From Geodermatophilaceae bacterium (GTDB taxonomy: Bacteria; Actinomycetota; Actinomycetes; Mycobacteriales; Geodermatophilaceae): a DNA stretch of 5,056 nt. The stretch is from positions 1-5,056 of the forward strand of contig JACCUF010000025.1 of NCBI GenBank assembly GCA_013811975.1. The letters are read 5' to 3'. Position numbers and translations under genes: made by a program. The notes under the pieces are model-generated. The model made no database searches. It saw nothing but the letters and a program-made list of their open reading frames with translations, and was not told the DNA's origin. Below are positions 1 to 5,056 of this stretch, one piece after another. The first letter of the stretch is position 1. Each line of letters starts with the position of its first letter.

Positions 1-1674
1 GCAGTCCGGGAGAGGGTCGGGATCATCGATGTCACGCCGATCGGCAAGCTCGACCTGCGCGGCCCGGATGTCTCCAAGCTGTTGAACCAGCTCTACATCA
101 ACAAGTGGTCCAAGCTCGCCGTGGGCAAGGTCCGGTACGGCGTCATGTGCGCCGAGGACGGCGTGGTGATGGACGACGGCGTCACCGGCCGTCTGGGCGA
201 GGACCACTATCTGATGTCCACGACGTCCTCTGGTGCGGCCAATGTCTGGGAGTGGGTGGAGAACTGGCTGCAGACCGAGCATCCCGAGTGGCAGATCCAT
301 GTCACGCCGGTCACCACTGCCTACGCCAGCATCAATGTCGCCGGTCCCCGCTCCCGCGAACTCGTCGGACGGCTGACTGAGGGCATCGACCTTTCGGCCG
401 AAGCTTTCCCGTACATGAACGTGCGTACCGGACGCGTCGCCGGAGTGGACGACTGCGTGCTGTGGCGGATCGGTTTCACAGGTGAGCTGTCCTACGAACT
501 GCACGTCCCGGCCGGGTACGGACTGCACGTTTGGGAGCGGCTGCTCGAGCACGGCAAGGATCTCGGCGTCTCAGCCTTCGGCGTTGAGGCCCAGCGGATC
601 CTGCGTCTGGAGAAGGGTCACCTGATCATTGGCCAGGACACCGACGGGCTGACCCGGGCATTCAGCGCCGGGCTGGACTGGGCGGTCAAACTCGACAAAG
701 CAGATTTCGCCGGCAAGCCCGAACTCGTGTGGCAGCAGCAGGAAACCGGTGGCATGCGTCTGGTCGGGTTGCAACCGGAGGACGGGTCGATCGTGCCGCC
801 GGAGGCCAGCCAGATCGTCCGGCCCGGTCGCGGCAAGACACTGGACATCATGGGCCGGATAACGTCGAGCCGGATGTCGCCGACCCTGGGTCGCTCGATC
901 TGTCTGGGACAGCTCGACGCTTCGCTGGCCACGGCCGGCACCGTAGTGACCGTGCGACTGCCCGACGGGCGCGACATTGCGGCGAAGGTCACCGAACAGT
1001 TGGCTCACGTGGATCCATCGGGTGATCGTCAGCAGTTGGTCAGCGACGTTCCCGAGCCGGTTCCGGCCGCCATCGCCGCGCCGGACCTCCCGCGCAGCGC
1101 GATCACGCCGGACCTGCCGGGTGTATCCCAGTTGGCCACCGGTGGCCCTTCGGAGGCAGCGGTCTGCATCTATGACCTTTCCGGGCTGTCCAAGTTCGGC
1201 GTACGCGCCGCTGCTGACGGTCCGGTGGGTCGGGCTCTGGGTACCGGGCTCGCCGCCACAACGAGAGCAGATGACGGCAGCCTGGTCGTCGGGTCCGGCC
1301 CAGGGGAGTGGCTGGTCCTTGCCGATCCCGCACTGTCTTTAGACCTGCGAGCCCGACTGGAATCCGCGGCCGAGTCCGCCGATGGATTTGCTTCGTTCGT
1401 CGATCTGACTCATGGTCGGGCACTGATCCGGTTGGCTGGGACGCGCAGCGCGGACCTGCTCGCCAAGGTCTGCGGTATCGATTTCTCCGACGACATCACT
1501 GCCGACGGTTCCGCTCTGCGCACTTCGGTGGCAAAGCTGGTGACCGACATCGTGCGCGATGACCAGGATGGCGTGCCCAGCTATCTGCTGCACTGCGAGC
1601 GTTCTTCTGGTTCCTATCTGTTCCACGCCCTGGTCGATGCCGGTACCGAGTTCGGCATCCAGACCATCCGCTAG
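1..1674 (+). CDS. soxA-soxG fusion: Sarcosine oxidase alpha-gamma fusion, 3' part (5' end outside window)
   Basis: The frame is open from base 1 to a TAG stop, giving 557 residues with no start in the window; a TTG at 82 is an internal codon. Residues 1 to about 348 match the folate-binding GcvT-like C-terminal half of SoxA: IDVTPIGKLDLRG (9-21), RYGVMC (45-50), DDGV (58-61), FTGELSYE (159-166), RLEKG (202-206) and GQDTDG (211-216). In the family this domain takes the methylene group from the oxidised amine onto tetrahydrofolate, giving 5,10-methylene-THF. A Pro/Ala-rich linker follows (about 349-385, PDLP twice). Residues about 386-557 resemble the gamma subunit SoxG: SGPGEWLVL (432-440) and DLTHGRALIRLAGTRSADLL (468-487). 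Alpha and gamma are normally separate chains of a cytoplasmic four-subunit flavoenzyme; here they are joined with no stop or frameshift. The N-terminal FAD/NAD part and the beta and delta genes would lie upstream. Family assignment is strong. The substrate (sarcosine or another N-methyl amine) is inferred. Confidence 0.9.
   Translation, partial: AVRERVGIIDVTPIGKLDLRGPDVSKLLNQLYINKWSKLAVGKVRYGVMCAEDGVVMDDGVTGRLGEDHYLMSTTSSGAANVWEWVENWLQTEHPEWQIHVTPVTTAYASINVAGPRSRELVGRLTEGIDLSAEAFPYMNVRTGRVAGVDDCVLWRIGFTGELSYELHVPAGYGLHVWERLLEHGKDLGVSAFGVEAQRILRLEKGHLIIGQDTDGLTRAFSAGLDWAVKLDKADFAGKPELVWQQQETGGMRLVGLQPEDGSIVPPEASQIVRPGRGKTLDIMGRITSSRMSPTLGRSICLGQLDASLATAGTVVTVRLPDGRDIAAKVTEQLAHVDPSGDRQQLVSDVPEPVPAAIAAPDLPRSAITPDLPGVSQLATGGPSEAAVCIYDLSGLSKFGVRAAADGPVGRALGTGLAATTRADDGSLVVGSGPGEWLVLADPALSLDLRARLESAAESADGFASFVDLTHGRALIRLAGTRSADLLAKVCGIDFSDDITADGSALRTSVAKLVTDIVRDDQDGVPSYLLHCERSSGSYLFHALVDAGTEFGIQTIR
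1045..1155 (+). other. Interdomain linker joining SoxA and SoxG parts
   Basis: These codons encode a Pro/Ala-rich, low-complexity stretch (roughly residues 349-385) containing PDLP twice. It separates the end of the GcvT-like barrel from the SoxG-like domain. The reading frame is continuous with no stop codon, so this looks like a true fusion joint rather than two overlapping genes. The boundaries are approximate because they were set by eye from where the two family similarities fade. Confidence 0.6.
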
Positions 1675-1697
1675 TCCGCAAGACCTGTCTGTCAACT

Positions 1698-1703
1698 GAG
1701 GAG
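1698..1703 (+). promoter_or_regulatory. Shine-Dalgarno site of fhs
   Basis: GAGGAG lies 7 bases before the ATG at 1711. It selects this ATG over the in-frame TTG at 1705, which would add only two residues and sit too close to the site. The gap after the preceding stop is only 36 bases and shows no terminator, consistent with co-transcription. Confidence 0.8.
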
Positions 1704-1710
1704 ATTGTGC

Positions 1711-3408
1711 ATGGCCTTTCCCAGCGACCTCGAGATCGCCCGCGGCGCAACACTGAAGCCGATCGCTGACATCGCCGAATCGATGGGGCTGCGGCCAGAG
1801 TTCCTCGAGCCCTACGGCCGGGACGTACTCAAGATCCGGCTCGAGGCGATCGAGGAGCTGGCCGACCGGCCGAAGGCGAAGTACGTCGTCGTGTCTGCGG
1901 TAACGCCGACGCCACTGGGCGAGGGAAAGACCACGACGCTCATGGGCCTTGGCCAGGCGATGAGCCACATCGGAAAGCGGGCAACGGTCGCCGTACGCCA
2001 GCCCTCGATGGGTCCCACGTTCGGCATCAAGGGCGGTGCGGCCGGTGGAGGTTACAGCCAGGCCGTGCCGATGGAGATTCTCAACCTGCATCTCACCGGT
2101 GATTTCCACGCGGTCACCGCTGCGCACAACCTGCTCTCGGCGATGGTCGACAACCATCTGCACAAGGGCAACGAGAGTGGCCTGGACCTGAACAACATCA
2201 CCTGGCGGCGGGTGCTCGACGTCAATGACCGCTCGCTGCGAAACATCGTGGTGGGGCTGGGCTCCCGGATGGACGGGGTCACCCGCCAGACCGGCTTCGA
2301 CATAACCGCGGCCTCAGAAGTCATGGCGATCCTGGCCCTGTCGATCTCCGTGGCCGACATGCGGGAACGGCTCGGCCGCATCGTGGTCGGCTATACCAAG
2401 GACGGGACGCCGGTGACCTCCGAAGAGATCGGTGGTGCGGGGGCGATGGCGGTGATCATGCGCGAGGCGATCAAACCCAACCTGTTGCAGACCCTGGAGA
2501 ACACGCCCGTCCTGGTCCACGCAGGGCCGTTCGGCAACATCGCCACCGGCAACTCCTCGATCGTCGCCGACCTGATCGGTATCCGAGCCGGTGACTTCCT
2601 CCTCACCGAGGCCGGGTTCGGCGCCGACATGGGCGCTGAACGCTTCTTCAACATCAAGTGCCGCACATCGGGACTGACTCCGGACGCAGCCGTCGTGGTG
2701 TCCACGGTACGAGCACTCAAGGCGCACTCCGGGAAGTTCAAGATCGTGGCGGGCAAGCCGCTGCCCGAGGACCTGCTGGCGGAGAACCCCGACGATGTGC
2801 ATGCTGGTGGAGCGAACCTGCGCAGGCAGATCGAGAACATTCGACTCCATGGCGTCTCACCGGTGGTGGCCATCAACGCCTTCCCCGACGATCACGAATC
2901 CGAGCACCAGGCGATCATGGAGATCGCGCAGGAGATGGGCGCTCGGGTCGCCGTGGCCAACCACTTCGGCAAGGGTGGCGCTGGGGCAACCGAACTCGCC
3001 GAGGCCGTGGCCGAAGCCGCCGACGAGAAATCGGACTTCGCGGTCCTCTATCCCGACGAGGCCTCGCTGCGGGAGAAGATCGAGATCGTCGCCGCCAAGG
3101 TGTACGGGGCGGACGGGGTGGACTACTCGCCGGCCGCGGCCAAACAACTGGACACCTACGAGCGGGCCGGCTTCGGCCACCTGCCGGTCTGTATCGCGAA
3201 GACCCACCTGTCCATCTCCTCAAATCCGAAGCTACTGGGCGCGCCGACCGGTTGGCGGCTGCCGGTACGCGAGGTCCGGGCCTCGGTCGGCGCCGGCTTC
3301 GTGTATCCGATCTGCGGCGACATGATGACCATGCCAGGCCTCGGGGCCGCCCCGGCTGCGACGTCGATCGACCTCGACGAGAACGGTGAGATCGTCGGCC
3401 TCTCATGA
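1711..3408 (+). CDS. fhs: Formate-tetrahydrofolate ligase (10-formyl-THF synthetase)
   Basis: The 565-residue product has the usual bacterial Fhs length (about 550-560) and is complete. It catalyses formate + ATP + THF to 10-formyl-THF + ADP + phosphate, reversibly, in the cytoplasm. Visible signatures are the ATP-binding loop TPTPLGEGKTTT (65-76), the block starting RQPSMGPTFGIKGGAAGGGY that runs on through PMEILNLHLTGDFHA, and the C-terminal PICGDMMTMPGLG near residue 540. No key motif is missing. The ATG is chosen from the GAGGAG site 7 bases upstream. The gene starts 36 bases after the sarcosine oxidase fusion, so the two probably share a transcript. In this setting the reverse direction is attractive: 10-formyl-THF from N-methyl oxidation would be converted to formate, free THF and ATP, the job PurU does hydrolytically in other sarcosine clusters. 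The direction is inference; the enzyme identity is secure. Confidence 0.97.
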   Translation: MAFPSDLEIARGATLKPIADIAESMGLRPEFLEPYGRDVLKIRLEAIEELADRPKAKYVVVSAVTPTPLGEGKTTTLMGLGQAMSHIGKRATVAVRQPSMGPTFGIKGGAAGGGYSQAVPMEILNLHLTGDFHAVTAAHNLLSAMVDNHLHKGNESGLDLNNITWRRVLDVNDRSLRNIVVGLGSRMDGVTRQTGFDITAASEVMAILALSISVADMRERLGRIVVGYTKDGTPVTSEEIGGAGAMAVIMREAIKPNLLQTLENTPVLVHAGPFGNIATGNSSIVADLIGIRAGDFLLTEAGFGADMGAERFFNIKCRTSGLTPDAAVVVSTVRALKAHSGKFKIVAGKPLPEDLLAENPDDVHAGGANLRRQIENIRLHGVSPVVAINAFPDDHESEHQAIMEIAQEMGARVAVANHFGKGGAGATELAEAVAEAADEKSDFAVLYPDEASLREKIEIVAAKVYGADGVDYSPAAAKQLDTYERAGFGHLPVCIAKTHLSISSNPKLLGAPTGWRLPVREVRASVGAGFVYPICGDMMTMPGLGAAPAATSIDLDENGEIVGLS

Positions 3409-3430
3409 GTGCCGATCCGGCCCCACTCCT

Positions 3431-3452
3431 GCACGTCATGCGCATAGCGTGC
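3431..3452. promoter_or_regulatory. Operator-like palindrome 1 between fhs and folD
   Basis: This 22-base inverted repeat has outer arms GCACG/CGTGC and a central ATGCGCAT, with 9 of 11 base pairs symmetric; mismatches are at 3436/3447 and 3437/3446. There is no loop, which fits a site for a dimeric DNA-binding protein better than an RNA hairpin. It is the first of two copies. The regulator family cannot be named from the sequence. Confidence 0.6.
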
Positions 3453-3471
3453 GGATTTCGGCCCGATCTCT

Positions 3472-3493
3472 GGACGTTATGCGCATAACGTGC
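3472..3493. promoter_or_regulatory. Operator-like palindrome 2 just upstream of folD
   Basis: The inner 18 bases (3474-3491), ACGTTATGCGCATAACGT, are a perfect palindrome. The 22-base window has 10 of 11 symmetric pairs. Its centre is 41 bp from that of copy 1, close to four helical turns, so two bound dimers would face the same side of the DNA. It ends 11 bases before the chosen folD ATG, so a bound protein could block transcription or a promoter here. No convincing -35/-10 pair was seen in the gap. Confidence 0.7.
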
Positions 3494-3504
3494 GGGTGCC
3501 GCTC

Positions 3505-4455
3505 ATGAGCGCGGTGCTGATCGACGGTCGGCAGTACGCGGCGGACTTGTCCGCTCGGCTCGCGGACGAGGTCGAGGAGCTTGCGTGCACTGGCGAACGG
3601 CCGGGACTGGCGACCGTCGTGGTGGGTAACTCCTATCCGGCGCATGCCTACGAACGGCGGGTACGCCGACTGGCTGAGCGAGTCGGTTGCCATTACGTGT
3701 GCGAGGCGCTGCCGGGAGCGGCTGCCGAGGCTGATGCGCTGGCCGTCGTCGGCAAGCTCGGTGCCGATCCGCGAATCTCCGGGATTCTGATCCTGCGTCC
3801 ACTCCCGGCGCAGGTCTCCGAAGCCTCGCTCTACCGCGCGCTGGACCCGATCAAGGACATCGAATCGGTGCATCCGATCAGTGCCGGGCTGCTGGCTCTT
3901 GGCCGCCCGCGGTACGTCCCCTCTACTCCGGCATCGGTCTTCCACCTGCTGGACCGTTACCTGACGGAGTCGGGACGCGATCCGGCGCAGACCTACCGCC
4001 AAAGCAACCTCGTCGTGGTCGGCCGTTCGGCCAACGTGGGCAAGCCGGCTCTGATGTTGGCCATGGACCGTGGGGCCACTGTTGTGTCCTGCGACGAGCA
4101 CAGCCATGCCGCCGGCCTGCTGTTCGAGCACACCACCCAGGCCGACATTCTGATTGTTGCCGCGGGGGTGGCGGGCTTGATCCGCGGGAAACACGTCAAG
4201 CAGGGCGTCATCGCGGTCGACGTCGGGATCAACGCGATCAAGGACGGCGACACAGGCAAGGTTCGCCTGGTCGGTGACATCGACACCGAGGACGTTGCCG
4301 GCCGGGCTGAGGCGATCACCCCGGTTCCCGGCGGCGTCGGCCCTATCACCGACGTCTGGTTGTTGCGTAACACCGTCGCTGCGGCCAGGCTCGCCCAGGG
4401 GATCGGCGCCGCTTTCCCATCGACCGAAGGTCTGCAGCTACCTGTCATTTGTTGA
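3505..4455 (+). CDS. folD-like: Divergent FolD-family protein, likely methylene-THF dehydrogenase without cyclohydrolase
   Basis: The product has 316 residues; FolD is usually about 280-300, and the surplus is largely the tail after residue 299. The fold is clear: LIDGR (5-9), VVVG (38-41), GILI..PLP (93-101), HP (123-124), PSTP (139-142), the nucleotide loop GRSANVGKP (173-181), DVGIN (239-243) and TPVPGGVGPIT (272-282). Normal FolD oxidises 5,10-methylene-THF with NADP+ and hydrolyses methenyl-THF to 10-formyl-THF. Aligning by eye, the Lys four residues after the conserved Tyr (Y49) is Val53, the Gln of VQLPLP is Leu97 and the second Asp of KDVDG is Glu120. The usual CHS after the second nucleotide-binding strand is C196-D197-E198, favouring NAD+ over NADP+. 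This suggests a dehydrogenase-only or repurposed enzyme for C1 catabolism. The ATG at 3505 is chosen because MSAVLIDG matches a FolD start; the GTG at 3490 lies inside palindrome 2. Only a weak GGGTG precedes it. Family sure; activity inferred. Confidence 0.88.
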   Translation: MSAVLIDGRQYAADLSARLADEVEELACTGERPGLATVVVGNSYPAHAYERRVRRLAERVGCHYVCEALPGAAAEADALAVVGKLGADPRISGILILRPLPAQVSEASLYRALDPIKDIESVHPISAGLLALGRPRYVPSTPASVFHLLDRYLTESGRDPAQTYRQSNLVVVGRSANVGKPALMLAMDRGATVVSCDEHSHAAGLLFEHTTQADILIVAAGVAGLIRGKHVKQGVIAVDVGINAIKDGDTGKVRLVGDIDTEDVAGRAEAITPVPGGVGPITDVWLLRNTVAAARLAQGIGAAFPSTEGLQLPVIC

Positions 4456-4484
4456 CTGTGCTGCAACATCGTTTCCTCAAAGGG

Positions 4485-4513
4485 TTTACAGGTTCTCCTC
4501 TCCGGACGATGAT
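4485..4513 (+). promoter_or_regulatory. Possible sigma-70-like promoter for the transporter gene
   Basis: TTTACA at 4485-4490 (5 of 6 to the -35 consensus) is followed after 17 bases by GATGAT at 4508-4513 (4 of 6 to the -10 consensus), about 50 bases before the transporter ATG. Spacing is ideal, but such matches arise by chance in this much sequence. The gene could equally be read through from folD. Confidence 0.25.
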
Positions 4514-4552
4514 CTGCCCGACGGAATTATCAGCGCATAGAGGCTCGTCCCT

Positions 4553-4558
4553 GGGGAG
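4553..4558 (+). promoter_or_regulatory. Shine-Dalgarno site of the transporter gene
   Basis: GGGGAG lies 5 bases before the ATG at 4564 and supports that codon as the start of the truncated membrane protein. Confidence 0.7.
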
Positions 4559-4563
4559 TAGCT

Positions 4564-5056
4564 ATGACCGACACCGCAACAGACAGAGTTAGTCAACTTC
4601 GGGGTGAGCACCGAAGTCGGCAGGTGCGCTGGGGCTTCATCTGGGCGCTGACCTGTGCCGTGCTCTGGGGGGCCTGGTACGTCCCGGGCACGGCAATCTA
4701 CTTCGAGGCGCCGTTCGTCGACATGGTCGACAACTACTTGCTCGCGGCCTTCGTGATCACCGTGCTCAACGCGATCGCGGTCCTTATCGCGTTGTTCGTC
4801 TGGGTGGCGGTCCTGGGCAAGACCGGCGACTACGTACGAACCATGAAGCAGACCAAGATCTCCCGCTGGTACGCACCCGCGGGCCTGGCCGGGATGCTTG
4901 CCATCTTCGGCTCGATCATCGCAATCGCTTATGTGGGCCTGGCGTTCGCAGCTGTGGCCGCCCTCATGTACCCGATTGTCGGCGCATGGGCGGCCAAGGT
5001 CTGGTACAACGAGCGGATCACCAAGCAGGCCGCCGTAGGCATCCTGGTAATCGTCG
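4564..5056 (+). CDS. EamA/DMT-type membrane transporter, N-terminal part (runs off window)
   Basis: The frame is open from the ATG to the window edge (164 residues, no stop). A charged 22-residue N-terminus is followed by hydrophobic segments at about 24-47 (with WGAWYVPG), 59-85, 106-127 and 128-147, and a further one starting near 156. The stretch AALMYPIVGAWAAKVWYNERITKQAAVGI (starting at 132) resembles the end of an EamA repeat, where a Pro-containing helix is followed by a short loop with a conserved Glu-Arg and then Gly. DMT transporters of this type usually have ten membrane helices and about 300 residues, so roughly half is seen. No signal peptide is evident beyond the first helix. 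It lies 108 bases after folD on the same strand, so a role in moving a methylated amine, an amino acid or a C1 product is possible, but the sequence does not show the substrate. Family assignment is moderate, from motif and topology only. Confidence 0.75.
   Translation, partial: MTDTATDRVSQLRGEHRSRQVRWGFIWALTCAVLWGAWYVPGTAIYFEAPFVDMVDNYLLAAFVITVLNAIAVLIALFVWVAVLGKTGDYVRTMKQTKISRWYAPAGLAGMLAIFGSIIAIAYVGLAFAAVAALMYPIVGAWAAKVWYNERITKQAAVGILVIV

Larger units (their letters stand above)
3431..3497 (+). repeat. Tandem direct repeat, 26-base unit, 41-base period
   Basis: Bases 3431-3456 and 3472-3497 match at 22 of 26 positions. Weaker similarity continues on both sides: over the full 41-base period (3421-3461 against 3462-3502) about 30 of 41 positions agree. 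This suggests an old tandem duplication in which the palindromic core was kept while the spacer drifted, as expected for a duplicated binding site. Confidence 0.7.

Noticed and set aside
1339..2163. Long minus-strand frames, including 1339-2163 and 3436-4194
   Set aside because: They lie opposite clear + strand genes of high GC content, where antisense frames stay open by codon bias. They show no recognisable domain.
2817..2826. CCTGCGCAGG palindrome inside fhs, similar to the operator core
   Set aside because: It shares only the TGCGCA core, is short, and lies within coding sequence where Leu-Arg-Arg codons explain it.
3405..3488. A 27-codon reading frame (MSADPAPLLH...) whose ATG overlaps the fhs stop and which spans both palindromes
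   Set aside because: It has no ribosome binding site of its own and no recognisable sequence, and the palindromic repeats explain the DNA. Stop-overlapping ATGA is common by chance. Conservation of the frame in relatives would be needed to revive it.
4450..4468. Inverted repeat TGTTG/CAACA across the folD stop as a possible terminator
   Set aside because: The stem is only 5 bp, AT-containing, with a 9-base loop and no T-run after it, so it is too weak for an intrinsic terminator.
4533..4540. GCGCATAG upstream of the transporter as a third operator half-site
   Set aside because: It shares eight bases with palindrome 1 but the other half is absent, so there is no symmetry. An eight-base match is weak evidence.
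4504..4550. GGACGA/TCGTCC inverted repeat before the transporter as a riboswitch or hairpin
   Set aside because: Six paired bases around a 35-base loop, with no extension and no known riboswitch motif. Probably chance.

Overview
The window comes from a high-GC bacterium, most likely an actinobacterium. G or C dominates third codon positions, and a sarcosine-oxidase gene is followed by folate C1 genes. The genus cannot be read from the sequence. All four genes lie on the + strand and read as one catabolic neighbourhood for N-methyl groups.

Layout: (1) 1-1674 is the 3' part of a gene open at the left edge. It encodes the folate-binding (GcvT-like) C-terminal part of heterotetrameric sarcosine oxidase alpha (SoxA), fused in frame through a Pro/Ala-rich linker to a gamma-subunit (SoxG) domain. 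(2) 1711-3408 is a complete formate-tetrahydrofolate ligase (Fhs), 36 bases after the previous stop and with a good ribosome binding site. (3) 3409-3504 is a 96-base gap with two tandem, near-identical palindromes centred on ATGCGCAT, 41 bp apart. They look like a double operator. (4) 3505-4455 is a FolD-family protein whose three catalytic positions (Lys, Gln, Asp in normal FolD) are Val, Leu and Glu, and whose cofactor loop carries acidic residues. (5) 4456-4563 is a 108-base gap with only a weak promoter candidate and a Shine-Dalgarno site. (6) 4564 to the right edge is the N-terminal half of a multi-pass membrane protein of the DMT/EamA type.

How they may work together: the oxidase demethylates a secondary N-methyl amine, probably sarcosine, and passes the C1 unit to tetrahydrofolate (THF) as 5,10-methylene-THF. 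The FolD-like protein would oxidise it to methenyl-THF, possibly with NAD+. A cyclohydrolase, perhaps encoded elsewhere, would give 10-formyl-THF. Fhs running in reverse would release formate, regenerate THF and make ATP. The membrane protein may move a substrate or product of the pathway. The pathway assignment is inference from gene content. The domain identities are read from conserved motifs.

The points most worth following up are the FolD-like protein with a replaced active site, the paired palindromes in front of it, and the alpha-gamma fusion.
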